A DNA stretch of 64,000 bases from contig JAURWE010000124.1 in NCBI GenBank assembly GCA_030655075.1, positions 62,001 through 126,000 of the forward strand, read 5' to 3'. A program made the translations under genes and the position numbers. Positions 18,461-31,900 of the stretch are shown here, one piece after another. Within the stretch, counting starts at the first letter, position 1, and every line of letters starts with the position of its first letter. The notes under the pieces were generated by a model, which saw only the letters and a program-made list of their open reading frames with translations, searched no databases and was not told the origin of the DNA. This DNA is from Pararhizobium sp. (GTDB lineage: Bacteria > Pseudomonadota > Alphaproteobacteria > Rhizobiales > Rhizobiaceae).

Positions 18461-19633
18461 ATGACAATGTTTGATGGGTGGCTCGACAAGAGAGCTGGCC
18501 GGATCCCCGGAATGTGCCTCACGCTCACCCTTGCGGCATTGCTCGCAGCCTGCCAGTCGGATGCCGATGGACTGGCACCCGGAAAAGAGAACAAGGTCAA
18601 GGCGCCGCCATCGACCGCGGTGTCGGAATCCTTTGGCGACGCCGGCCCGGAAATCACCCTCATGCTGGTCAAGTCTGCCGCCGGCTATGTTGACGGCGAC
18701 GCCCGTGATGTGCGGGACGGCGCAGCGCTTGCAGTCGGTGAACTGGGTGGCGGCCTTGTGCGCGTCAAAGTGGCGGATAACAGCCCCGCCGAAGCCCTCT
18801 CGGCAAAGGCCCGCGGATCAATTCTTCTTGTCAGCTATGCACCGGCCAGCATCACATCCGCTCTCGCAGCAGTTCCGGCAGACCAGCGCCCGATCCTGAT
18901 CAATATCGGACAACGGGTGCCCGCCTCCGGCAGCACGTTCAATTTCGCATCGAGCGAGGCGGACAGCACCATAGAGGGCGCTCGCATCGCGGTGGCGAAC
19001 GGGCATCGCAAGTTCGTCGTGTTCGTACCATCAGACTACCCTGCCGGATCCGAGGCCGGGATACAGGAGGCCGTTCGCAACGCCGGCGGCACCGTCCTTG
19101 CATCGCCGCGTTACGTCGCCAGCAGCGCGGGCGTCTCGCAAGCCGCACTTGGCGCTCAGGCATTGGTCAAAACGGCAGACGCCGTGCTCGTCCTTGGCAA
19201 TACCGTCCAGGTTGCCGGCCTTGTCGCTGCGGTCAAAGCGTCTGGCGCGACGCCAAAGCTGACCTTCATCGGCACCAGCGGCTGGCCCGACCAGGCATTC
19301 TCCATGCCTGCGGCCACGGGCGTCATCATTGCCTCTGTCGACCGCGACAACCGCGCTTTGATTGCCGAACGCTACAACCGGCACTATGGCAGGCCGCTTT
19401 CCCAGGCTGCTGCCTATGGCTATGACGCCGTAGCGCTGGCTTCCGGCGCCGTGCGGGCCACCGGGCCCACTGGGCTGACATCGGAACTTCTGACGCGCAA
19501 GGCCGGCTTCACCGGCATATCAGGCGTTTTCCGGTTTACCGCATCGGGGCAGGTCGAGCGCAAACTCGACGCCTATAAAGTGAGCAATGGCAAGCTCGAA
19601 CGCATGAACGGGCCGGCCGTCGCCAAGAAGTGA
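18461..19633 (+). CDS. periplasmic-binding-fold lipoprotein (LivJ/LpoA-like)
   Basis: A 390-residue lipoprotein. The lipobox LAALLAAC places the lipidated Cys at residue 31. The rest is a type I periplasmic-binding fold (ITLMLVKSAAGYVDGDARD, later GVIIASVDRDN and AAAYGYDAVALA) like branched-chain amino acid receptors and the LpoA activators of penicillin-binding proteins. No transporter genes accompany it, which favours a sensor or cell-wall accessory role. ATG at 18461 follows GGGAGAGAG by about 9 bases. It lies between, and is oriented like, the adhesin gene and divergent from the protease. A link to adhesin surface retention is possible but unproven. Confidence 0.75.
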   Translation: MTMFDGWLDKRAGRIPGMCLTLTLAALLAACQSDADGLAPGKENKVKAPPSTAVSESFGDAGPEITLMLVKSAAGYVDGDARDVRDGAALAVGELGGGLVRVKVADNSPAEALSAKARGSILLVSYAPASITSALAAVPADQRPILINIGQRVPASGSTFNFASSEADSTIEGARIAVANGHRKFVVFVPSDYPAGSEAGIQEAVRNAGGTVLASPRYVASSAGVSQAALGAQALVKTADAVLVLGNTVQVAGLVAAVKASGATPKLTFIGTSGWPDQAFSMPAATGVIIASVDRDNRALIAERYNRHYGRPLSQAAAYGYDAVALASGAVRATGPTGLTSELLTRKAGFTGISGVFRFTASGQVERKLDAYKVSNGKLERMNGPAVAKK

Positions 19634-19927
19634 TTGCCGGATGCCTGCTCCTTCGGCCCTGCCTGCAAGCACGCCACGACGCGATCGGCCGCGCGCGGAT
19701 GTGGCGGCATCCACAGACGGCACCCGAGGGCCGAATTTCCCGCGCATTTGAACTAAACCCCCGCAAATATTGACTTTTGCCGGTCTAAAAGCCGCTAAAG
19801 TTAACCAAAGCTTATCCTTTTCTGGGTTGATGCATAACCCGCTATGTCTGGATAGTTAAGGAAGTCTTGCGCTCTTCGCGGCGTCAGTATTTGTGTGCAA
19901 TCCTGTTTCTGTGAGAGGTTTGCCATT
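19634..19927 (+). promoter_or_regulatory. upstream region of giant adhesin gene
   Basis: A 294-base gap with no gene. A TTGACT box at 19770-19775 is the best -35 candidate, without a clean -10 at 17 bases. GGGTT-N7-AACCC (19824-19840) forms a short inverted repeat around ATGCAT and may bind a regulator. Control by c-di-GMP effectors is common for such adhesins but nothing here shows it. Confidence 0.35.
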
Positions 19928-22900
19928 ATGTCTATTGAAGATCTGAATGTTTCCGCTGTGAATGCCGATCAGGGTTTGAACGAATTTTCGACGGAATCTC
20001 AGGACGGTAGCCAGCAGGCGGCCTCTTTCGAAATAGCTCAGGCGACAGACGATACAGCAACCGCCAAGTCGGACCGGCTGCCCGCCGAACAGACCCCGGC
20101 CGCCGTGCTGCCGAAGGAAGTCGTACCGGATCAGAACAACGTTGCCCGCCTTCCGGCAAACGTGACAGTCGACGAAATTCGCGTCGAAGGCGCCAATCTC
20201 ATTCTGGTGCAGGCCGACGGCACGGAAATCACCGTCGTCAACGGCGCCCTGCGCATTCCAACCTTCATCATCGGCGACGTTGAAGTTCCCCAGCAGGTGC
20301 TTCTGGCGGTTCTCGAGCAGGACGGCATCAACGTCGCCGCCGGCCCGGATGGTTCCTTCTCGGTCAGCAACGGCCCATCAAGCTCGGGCGGTGACTTCGA
20401 CGACGGCCAGCAGCAGAACGATGACGGCCCGACCACGCTGGCAAGCCTGCTTGCAGACACGGAATTCGCAGATCCCGAAGGCGATGGCGCCGGCCTGCTC
20501 GGCGACGGCGTGCCGATCATCACCACGGCGACCACCAGCGGCATCATCACCGAAACAGCGCTCAACGGCATCTTCACAACCCAGACCATCACCGGCACGT
20601 TCGGCTTCATTCCAGGCGCCGACGTCGGCGTCATCACGTCGATTGCCTATGTCAACACGCTGAATCTCAACGAGCCGGCCCAGACCGGATCCGTGACGGG
20701 ACTCACCTCCGGCGGTGTCACCGTTGTTGTTGCGGCATCGACCGATGGCCTGACCCTGACGGGCACCGCGAACGGCGTCACGGTCTTTACCCTGACCGTC
20801 AACGATATCGCCACCGGCGCCTTCACCTTCCAGCTGTTCCAGTCGCTCGATCATCCTGATGTGGGTGAGACGAGGCTCGACGACCTGCTGCGCCTGCAGT
20901 TCACCTACACGGTGGCTGACAAGGACGGCGACACGGTCATCGGCAATGCGTCCATCGATATCGCCGATGACGGCCCGATTGCCGGCGTTGGAACCGTTTC
21001 GACCGTCGAAGACGAGGCCGTCAACAATGGCAACAACGAAGACGACGGCTACGCAAAGTCAGTTGCGGACGTATCGCTGAACATCAACTGGGGCGCCGAC
21101 AGCGCCAATGCCGGCGGCGCGAACGATCGCTCGGTCGCATTCACCGATGACAGCGTCACGGTTGTGGGAGGCAGCGGCGAGGCTCTGACCTCGCTCGGCC
21201 AGCCGGTATCCACAATTATCATCGACGGCGTTCTGATCGGCTACACAGGCGAAAATGTGCCCGGCTCCGCGACCGGCGAAGGCGCGACCGGCGTCGTCTT
21301 CTTCGTATCCCTGTCCGATATCGCCAACGGCACCTACGACTTCACCCTCGTCCAGCCGCTCGACCATGCTGTCGGCGATGGCGCAACGGGCGAAACCGGC
21401 CTGACGCTGACCTTCGGCTACACCGCGACAGATGCAGATGGCGACACCGCCTCCAGCACGTTCACGGTCAACGTTCTCGATGACCAGGCCTTCATTGGCA
21501 CGCCGGCCGGCGGCGAAGTCGCTGAAAACGGTGTTGTTACGCAGGAAGGCTCTGGCAACGAAGACGGCTTCGTGGCCGCAATTGTCGCCGATGGCCACAC
21601 AGCCACCGGTACACTGGACATTTCCTGGGGCAGCGACAGCGCAAACAGCAATGAGGACGGCGGTTATAGCGGTACCCAGATCATCGGCGACCGCTCGGTG
21701 GTCTTTGGTGCCTTGGTGACTGCTCCGTCCGGAGAAGAACCCACAGGTGAAGGCCCTTCGGATGATCTTCCGCCCCTGTTGTTGTTGAAAGTTGCCGGTG
21801 ACGCTCCGATTGCAACGGATGAAGTTGCCAACTTCCTGTCTGTCGCCAACATTGATGGCACGCGTGTGCTTGCCGACCTCACGTCCGGTGGCCATCCGGT
21901 TACTTATACGCTGTCGGCAAACGGCACCGTCCTGACTGCTGTTGCAAACGGCGGTGCTGTTTTCACGGTTACCCTGTCGGATCTTGAAGATGGCGGCTTC
22001 ACATTTGTCCTTAACGGCATCCTTGATCACCCCAACCATGGCGAAGGCAGTGAGAAGGACGTCCTGTCTTTCACCTTCACATTCACCGCCCGTGACAGCG
22101 ATGGCGACGCTATCAACGGCCAATTTACTGTTGACGTCACCGACGACGTGCCTGTCGCCAACACCGGCGACGAATCAACAGTCGAAGACGAATCGCTCGA
22201 CAACGGCAACAACGAAGACGACGGCTACGCAAAGTCAGTTACGGACGTATCGCTGAACATCAACTGGGGCGCAGACAGCGCCAATGATGACAACGGCCAG
22301 CCGGGCGACCGCTCGGTTGAGTTCCACAGCGAAGATTTCTCGGTCACCGGCGCCGCTGGTGAAGTGCTGACTTCGCAGGGCGAAATCGTCCACACAGTTT
22401 CGATCGATGGCGTCCTGGTTGGCTACACCGGTGAAACGCCTCCGTCCGCCGCAACGGGCGACGGCTCGGACAATGTGGTATTTTTTGTTTCGCTCTCCGA
22501 TCTCGATTCCGGCAGCTATAGCTTCACCCTTGTTCAGCCGCTGGATCATGCAGCGGTTGCGGGCGAGAACATTCTGTCGCTGACCTTCAACTATGTCGCC
22601 ACCGATTCCGATGGCGACAGCAGCAACAACAGCTTCACGGTCCATGTCGTCGACGATATTCCGACCTCCACCGGCGCGATCACCGCGCAGGTCGTCATGG
22701 ACGACGAAGCACAGACGGTCTTTGTTCCGGCCAATTCGGGTGGCATTGGCGACGTTGCCGTCAACGTCAAGACGGTCTCCGGCGGTCCTGGCGCGCTGTT
22801 CTCGATCGGTGCCGACGGCCTTGCTGCAATCACTGTCACAGCTCCGGCTTTCTCCGTCATCTACAAGGACGCCAACGGTTTCGCCCAAACGGAATCCGCG

Positions 22901-25900
22901 ACCTGGGCCGCTGGTCCGACAGTAGACGGCACCACCACATGGACAGCCGCCAGCGCGCACTACGCTACACCGGTTGCCACGCTGATCATCAAAGCCGACG
23001 GGTCCTATGAAATGACGGTCAATGCACCGATCGCTCATGGCACCGCGTTCCCCGCTATCGAAGAAAATGCAGCACTGACCTTCTCCTATACGGTCACCGA
23101 CGGCGATAGCGACCAGGTTTCAGGCTCACTGACAGTCCGTATTAATGACGACACGCCACGGCCTGTTATTTCGATCGTAACGCCATCGGTCATCATGGAC
23201 GACGAAGCCCAGACGGTCTTCACCAAGGTCAATCCGGGCGGCCTGCTCGACGTCTCGCCGAATGTCAGCACCGTTAGCGGCGGCACCGGCGCGCTGTTCT
23301 CCATGGGTGCAGACGGTCTTGGCTCGATCTCGATCGATCCTCCGGCCTTCTCGGTCATCTACAAGGACACCAACGGTTTTGCTCAGACGGAATCCGTCAC
23401 CTGGAGCGCCGGCGTGCCGAGCGCCGATGGCGTCACCACCTGGACAGCGTTCAGCGGCCATTACGCCTCTGCCGCCGTGCTGGTGATCAAGGCCGACGGT
23501 TCCTACATATTCACGATCAATGCACCGCTGGCACACGCAGTGCCGACGGCGGTATTCGAAGAAAATGCGCCTCTGGTCATCGGCTACACTGTCACCGACG
23601 GTGACGGCGATGGCGCCGCCGGCGTTCTGACTGTACAGGTCAATGACGATAAGCCAACCTCTGCGAATGTGACGGCCGTGACCGTGCTTGACGACGAAGC
23701 ACAGACGGTGTTTGCCGGCAACGACACACCTGCCGATGGCGTCGGCAACGTACGGACTGCGACTGGCGATGCTTATTCGCTCTTCTCGATGGGCGCCGAC
23801 GGTCTGGCATCGATCACGGTCACCAAGCCGGCCTTTTCGGTCGTGTACAAGGATGCCAACGGCTTTGCACAGACGGAATCCGTCACTTGGTCAGCCAACG
23901 GCGTGCGCAGTGCCGATGGCACCACGACTTGGACCGCCAACAGCGGCCATTACACAACCTCACCGGTTGCGGTTCTGATTATTCGCGCCGATGGCTCCTA
24001 TTCGGTGACGGTCAATGCACCGGTCGTACAGGCCACCGATGGCACAAACGAAGAAAACACCACGCTGACCTTCGGCTACACTGCCAGGGACGGCGACGGC
24101 GATACGGTTTCCGGCACGCTGAAGGTCAATATCAACGACGACGCGCCGACCTCCAAGGGCGTTGTTACGTCTGCGACGATCCTCGACGACGAAGCGCAGA
24201 CCGTGTTTGCCGGCAACAACACGCCAGCTGATAACATCGCCAATGTCTCGGTAGCGACCGGTGTGGCCGGTTCGCTCTTCTCGATGGGCGCCGACGGCCT
24301 GGCATTGATCACGGTCACCAAGCCAGCCTTCTCTGTCGTCTTCAAGGACGCCGACGGCTTCGCAAAGACAGAGGCTGTTATCTGGTCGGCTGACGGCGTG
24401 CGCAGTGCCGATGGCACCACGACCTGGACCGCGACGAGCGGTCACTACACGACCACCCCCGCCGCCGTTCTGATCATCCGCGCCGATGGTTCCTACTCGG
24501 TGACGATCAATGCACCGGTCGTGCATGCGACCAATGGCACAACGGAAGAAAACGCTACGTTGGAGTTTGGCTTCACCGTAAAGGACGGCGACGGCGATAC
24601 GGTTACGGGCACGCTGAAGGTTAGCGTCAACGATGACGCGCCGACATCGCGCGGATCGGTGACCGAATCCGATATCATGGACGATGAAGCGCAGACTGCC
24701 TTCACCCCCACCAACGCGGGTGGTATCGGCGACGTTTCGAACATCAAGACGGTTTCGGGCAACGCTGGCGCACTGTTCTCGATGGGTGCTGACGGTTTCG
24801 CGTCGATCACCCTCACCAAGCCGGCTTTCTCGGTCGTCTACAAGGATGCGCTGGGCTTCGCCCAGGTGGAATCCGTTACCTGGAGCGCGGTTGGCACACC
24901 CAGCGCCGGCGGTGTCACCACCTGGACAGCCAGCAGCGCGCACTATGCCTCTGCAGCCACGCTGGTCATCCGGGCAGACGGTTCCTACGAGATGACGGTC
25001 GGTGCACCGGTCGCTCATGGCACAGCCTTCCCGGGCATCGAAGAGAACGCGGCGCTGACCTTCTCCTACACGGTTGCAGACGCTGACGGCGACACAGTCA
25101 ATGGTTCGCTGACAGTCCGGATCAACGACGACACACCACGGCCCGTAATTTCGATCGTGATCCCGTCGGCCGTGATGGACGATGAAATCCAGACGATCTT
25201 CACCCCCACCAATCCGGGCGGTGGCCTGCTCGGCGGCGACGTCTCGCCAGACGTCAAGAGCGTTTCCGGCGGCGCCGGCACCCTGTTCTCGATGGGTGCC
25301 GATGGTCTCGGTTCGATCTCGATCGATGGTCCGGACTTCTCGGTCATCTACAAGGACACCAACGGTTTTGCTCAGACGGAATCCGTCACCTGGAGCGCCG
25401 GCGTGCCGAGCGCCGATGGCGTCACCACCTGGACAGCGTTCAGCGGCCAGTACGCCTCTGCCGCCGTGCTGGTGATCACGGCCGACGGTTCCTACATCTT
25501 CACGATCAATGCACCGCTGGCGCATGACCTTGCCACCTCGCTGATCGAGGACACCAAATCATTGTCGATCGGCTTCACCGTCACGGACGGCGATGGCGAC
25601 GGAGCGACCGGCAATCTGACCGTACGCGTCAACGACGATATCCCGACAGCTGCAAACGTCACCTATGCCACCACTCTTGACGACGAAGCCCAGACCCTGT
25701 TCACGCCGGTCAACACCGGCGGCACGAACGATGTTGCCTCCGATGTCAAAATTGCTTTCGGAGGTGCAAACGCCCTGTTCTCGATGGGCGCCGATGGCCT
25801 TGCCTCGATCACCGTCGCGCCGCCTGCCTTCAGCGTTGTCTACAAGGACTCCAACGGCTTTGCAGTGACCGAAGCCGTCGTCTGGAGCGCTGGTGCCCCG

Positions 25901-28900
25901 AGCGCCGGTGGCACCACCACCTGGACTGCGACCAGCGCGCATTATGGCGCCGCCACACCGGCTGCCGTTCTCGTGATCAAGGCTGACGGCTCCTACACGT
26001 TCAACCTGAATGCACCATTCGCTCACGCAACAGCGGGCACCTCGGAAGAAACGCGCAATCTGGACTTCAACTACAGTGTGACCGACGGCGACGGCGACAA
26101 TGTCTCGGCCCGCCTGCGCATCAACGTCAACGACGACACACCGGTTTCCAAGGGTGTCGTTACGTCGCTGATCACGCTTGATGACGACGCGCAGACCCTG
26201 TTTGCCGGCAATGATACGCCCGCTGACAATGTTGGGAATGTTTCCGTTGCAACAGGTGGTCCCGGCGCACTGTTCTTGATGGGCGCCGATGGTCTGGCAT
26301 CGATCACCGTCACCAAGCCACCCTTCTCGGTAGTCTACAAGGACGCCGGCGGCTATGCAAAGACAGAAACCGTTGCCTGGTCGGACGAAGGTACACGCAG
26401 CGCCGATGGCACCACCACCTGGACTGCCACAAGCCTGCATTATGGCGTCGCGACGCCAGCTGCCATTCTCGTCATCAAAGCAGATGGCTCCTATAGCTTC
26501 ACCGCATTTGCGCCGGTGGTGCATGCAGTGGCAGGCATTGCTGAAGAAAACAAGCAGCTGTCCTTCGGCTTCACGGTCAAGGACGGCGACGGCGATACGG
26601 TTACCGGTACGCTCAACATCAACGTCAACGACGATGCGCCGACCATTACCGGCAGCAATACGCTCGTTCAGCTCGACGATGACGTTCTGTCCGGCAACCC
26701 GGGCGGCAATGAAGATGACATCGACGCTGCTGCCCTTACAGGTGTTCTGGTTCATTCCTCGGGTGCCGATGGCACGGCGTCGGTTCTTTGGTCCGGTGCC
26801 GGCCTGACACTTCCTTCCGGCTTCTGGTTTATCCTATCCGGCGGTGGAACGGTGATGACCATCACCCAATTGCAGGGTGGAGCCTACGTACCGGTCGTCA
26901 CAGCAACGATCACCAACACCGCCACCGGCGCCTATTCCGTTGTGCAGGGTCTACCGATCGACCATCCGCAGGGCACGATTCCAGGCCGCGAAGACAACGT
27001 CGAGTTCACGATTTCCTATGACGTTACCGATGGCGATGGCGATCAGGTGCGGGGCACGCTCAGCATCAATGTCGATGACGACACCCCGACGGTCGGCACG
27101 AACACTCTGATTCAGCTTGATGACGATGCGCGGACCGGCGGCAATCCCGGCGGACCGCTTGACGACATCGAGACATCGGTCCTGACTGGCGTTCTTTCCC
27201 ACAGCGGCGGCGCCGACGGAACTGCCTCGATTCTCTGGTCTCCAAACGGTTTCGATCTGCCGCCAGGTGGCAATTTCTGGTTCGCTATTTCACCGGATAG
27301 CAAGACGCTGACGATCACCCAGCTGCAGAACGGCGACTATGTCGGCATCTTCAAAGTGGTCATCACCGACACTGTGGCCGGCACCTATTCGGTCACGCAG
27401 TTGCTTCCGGTCATGCACAGCGCTGCCGGGACCGAAGACAATCTGCAGGTCTCCTTCCAGTATCGTGTTACCGATGGCGACAATGACGTTGCCACCGGCA
27501 CACTGACCGTCAACATCGACGATGATACACCGGTTATCGGAACCAACGCGTCCGGTTTCGTCGCCGAAGACGGCGTGAAGTCCTTCACGGGTCTCCTGAC
27601 GGGCCTGTCCTTCGGCGCCGACTCCGGCGCTGCACGCTCGCTCGCCTTCAACGGATCGACAGTTGCGGTCACCGACCAGGATTCGGCCACGGCAACGCTG
27701 GCCTCCTTCGGCCGCCCGATCACGGTTGCGGTCATCAATGGTGTGCTGACAGGCTATGTCGGCAGCACCAACCCGCCAGCAGCGGGCGACGTGGTCTTCA
27801 AGGCATCGCTCGATGCCGTCACCGGCCAGTATACGTTCCAGCTGCTTCAGCCGCTTGATCACACGGCGCCGAATGCAACGAGCCAGTATCTGGATCTTGC
27901 GCTCAGCTTCACCGCAACCGACGCCGATGGCGACACCAGCGCTGCTGGAACGATCACGGTTCGCGTCGATGCTGCCGGTTCCATCGGTTCGATCAACTAT
28001 TCCAACCTGACAACTGCAGTTTTCGTCAATCTCGACAGCGTCGCACATACGGTCGACGGCAAGACCGTGGCTGCCGATACGGCAACCGACGGCCAGTCCG
28101 TCGCCCTGGCAGACCGGGTCATCGGCAACGACAGCGTTTCCGGCGTCAATGATGCCTTCGGCGGCTCCAACGATGACGTTCTGTTCGGCGGTGCCGAGAA
28201 CAACCATCTGGTCGGCAATGCCGGCAACGACCTTCTGGTCGCCGGCGCCGGCGTCGACACGCTCGAAGGCGGTCAAGGCGATGACACGCTGGTGGTCAAT
28301 GCCGACATCGACAATGCAGGCTCCTACGGCCCCCGCGATCTGCTTCTCGGCGACGGCACTGTCCGCAGCATCTCGCTGGCCGGACTGTCGGGCGAAAGCG
28401 ATGCGCTGATCGGCGGTACCGGCAATGATACGGTCAAGATGGAGGCTGCGGCAGGTGCTGCCGGTTTCGTCTTCGACCGCTACAGTGCTCCAGGCACGCT
28501 CTCCGGCATCGAAAACTTCATCGGCACGGATGGCAACGACCTGATCCTGCTGCCGACGGGCTACACCACAGATGGCGGCATGGTCACCATCGACGGCGGC
28601 AAGGGCAATGACAGCATTGCCGGCACGAACTCTGCCGACAAGCTTCTCGGCGGCGACGGCAACGACCTGATTTCCGGTCTTGGCGGCGACGACATCATCG
28701 AAGGCGGCGCAGGCAGCGACGAAATCTGGGGCGGTGCCGGTAACGACGACATCAAGGGCGGCGGCGGCTCGGACAACATCACCGGCGGTCTCGGCGACGA
28801 CACGATCGATGGCGGTATCGGTGGCGATACGTTCAACTATTCTATCGGTGATGGCGTCGACACAATCGACGGCGGCTCGAACGACGATGTCCTTATCACC

Positions 28901-31900
28901 AACGGCAACGCCACGGCGGAATCTGCAGTCGTCACACTGACGGCGACCGGCTTCGATATCGATGTCGATGGCGACGGCATTGTCGATGTCAAGACGACCA
29001 ACATCGAATCGGTGGTGATCTACCAGGCCGAAGGTGCCGACAAGATCACATTGCGCAGCCGGGAGACCGCTGAAACCATCACGATCGAAGGCAACTCCAA
29101 CCTTCTGCAGGTTTACGGAAGCGGCATTCCGTCGATCTCCGGGATCAGCACGTCCGAGCTGACCATCGAAACCAACGGCGGCAACGACACCGTCAACGCC
29201 AGCGCGCTGAACACGGCGGCTCTGCCGACTCATGTGGTTCTCACACTGGACGGTGGTGCCGGCGACGACACGCTCACCGGATCGGGCGGCAATGACAAGA
29301 TCATCGGCGGCATCGGCGCGGACGTCCTGTCCGGCCTGGCTGGCGACGACACGTTCCTCCTCGGCAAGGACGTTATCGGCGGCGGCACCCGTGCCATTGC
29401 GCTGGGCGACGGCACGACCAGAGACATCAGCATTGCAGGCCTCGCCGGCACGGCAGACAGGGTCGCCGGTGGCGCCGGTCAGGACACGGTCGTTCTCGAT
29501 CGCGGCGCACAGGCCGGCTTTGTTGCCGACTATGCAACGGCTCCCGGCTACCTCTCGGGTGTCGAAAAGATCGTCGGCACCGACGGTAACGATGTCATCA
29601 TTCTGGCTGCAAATTACACGACGGACGGCGGCGCGATATCGATCGAGGGCGGCGACGGCAACGACGCGCTCGGCGGCTCCAACGCTGGCGACATCATCAA
29701 CGGTGGCGCTGACGATGACCTCATCTCCGGCCTCGGCGGCAGTGATACGCTGACCGGCGGCACTGGCAAGGATGAAATCTGGGGCGGGACCGGCGACGAC
29801 ACGATCGACGGCGGCGCGGGCGACGACACGGCCGTCTACACACGCGGCGATGGTTCCGACATCATCGATGGCGGTACAGATACCGATACGCTGAAGATCA
29901 ACAAGGGCACGGCTGTACCAGGCTACTATGAAACCCGTATCGGTGGCACGGCTTTGGGCGTGGAAATCCAGCTGACCGACAACATCATCGGCGTTTCGCC
30001 GGGTGATGCGATCATCAGCGCCAAGGGTGTCGAAAAGCTCGACGTCACGATTGGTGACTACGAAACCATCATCGTCGGCACCAGCGGCCATGGCGATCTG
30101 GTTGGCGTCACCGATGTGAAGGTGACGGGCTCCGACCAGGGCAACGTGCTTTCCAGCGCCTATCTCACTTCCGACACCGCACTGACGGCCAACCTTGCTG
30201 GCGGCGATGACCTCTTCATCGCCGGCAACCAGGCACCGGCCGTCAATGTTGATGGCGGCCTCGGCACCGACTCGATCACCTACAGCCAGCTCTCGGCGCC
30301 GCGCGTCGAGATCGACCTGCAGGGCAATTTCGTTAATCGCATCTCCAACGCGACCAACCTGCCGATCGCAACAGACATCATCACCAACTTCGAAAATGCC
30401 GAAGGCACGATCAACAATGACGTGCTGCGCGGTACTGCAGGCGCCAACACGCTTCTTGGTAATGCCGGCAACGACACCATCGAAGGCCGTGGCGGCGACG
30501 ACACCCTGTCGGGCGGCACCGGCGACGACACGTTCATCTACACGGTGGGCGACGGCGCCGATACGATCGATGGCGGTGGCGACATCGACATGCTTGAGGT
30601 CTTCGGAACGAATAGCGCCAACACTTTCTCGATCACGAACGCCACTGGCGATGCGTTGCTCGAACTCGGCGCCGATGGCACCACCTCGTCCGCAACCAAT
30701 GTCGAGGAAATCGTCATTTCCGGTGGTGCCGGCAATGACACCCTGACCATATCCGGCAATCTGAATGGCACCGGCGTTGCTCAGAACACGATCCATTTCG
30801 ATGGCGGTGATGGCGATGACATCTTGGATGTCTCAGGTCGCCAGTCGGCCCACCGTGTGGTGGCAGAGGGCGGCGAAGGCAACGAAACTGGTGGCGACAC
30901 GGTCAAGCTTGGCTTTGCCTATGACGCAGCCGGCGATGTCTACACCAAGATTTTTGCTGAAGACGGGACGACTGTCATCGGCGTCCAGATCACGCACATG
31001 ATTGGCGGCGTGCCCGTCACCGATCGCTTCACCAACTTCGAAAACTTCCAGTTCTCCGACGTTACGAAAACGATCGATACTTTGTTCGACCCGGTTATTC
31101 AGTCGGGCGCCCCGGCTGCGACAGTGTTTGAAGCCGGCGGCCTTAACAATGTCGTCACCGCAGACTTGGCGGCCAACTACCGTTTCGAACCGACACGGAA
31201 CGTCGATACCGTTGCGGCTCAGGCCATCGCCGCAGACATCAACACCGCTGCCGACATGAGCGCTGTCATTGCCAATGTGAAGGCCGCACTGGCTCCTCAC
31301 GCAACAACGGCCGATGCACTCGCTGCAGTCTGGGATTACCTTGACGACGCCCGTTCTGCGATCGTCGGCACCGAGCCTGCCTACTACGCACCGTCCCTGA
31401 ACAAGGCCGGCGTCTTGCTCGGCCTCGTTTACGGCGACTACCTCAAGACCGGCGGCGGGCGCCCGCTGCTTGATGTCATCGTCAAGTTCACACCTGACAG
31501 CGGTGATGTAGGCGATGCGCCAGATCGCGTGCAGTCGCTGCACGACAACCTGCTGGGTGCGGTCGATACACCTTCGATCAACGACAAGTTCGGATCAGAT
31601 CCAGCTCTGCTTGCCAACCTGAAGGCACAAATCCTGGCTGCAGGCCTCACCGATCGCCCGATCTTCAGCGGCAATGAGGGTGCGACCAACAATGCACTAG
31701 CCTGGGATCTGTCCCACGGTTTCCTGCATGCAGCCACGGGCCAGTTGACCGCAACAGACGTTGACGACGACGCCGTTCTGACCTGGTCGATCGACGGCCC
31801 GGCGACCTATGGCACGATGGTCATAGATTCCTCTGGCAAGTGGACCTACACGCTCGACAACAGTCTAGCTGCAACGCAGAGCCTGGCTGAAGGCGAAACC

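Noticed and set aside
19895..19927. GTG at 19895 as adhesin start
   Set aside because: It adds a Cys-containing segment unlike the rest of the protein, while ATG at 19928 has a GAGAGG site and gives the usual N-terminus.
22690..26665. Tandem repeats considered as a CRISPR array or intergenic satellite
   Set aside because: The units are about 497 bases, in frame and coding, with conserved protein motifs.
27290..30796. A 1168-codon open frame antisense to the adhesin
   Set aside because: It mirrors the biased codon use and repeats of the sense gene; the product is low-complexity, rich in Val, Ala, Asp and Arg, and has no start signal or domain. The same holds for antisense frames at 23960-25525 and 32909-33748.
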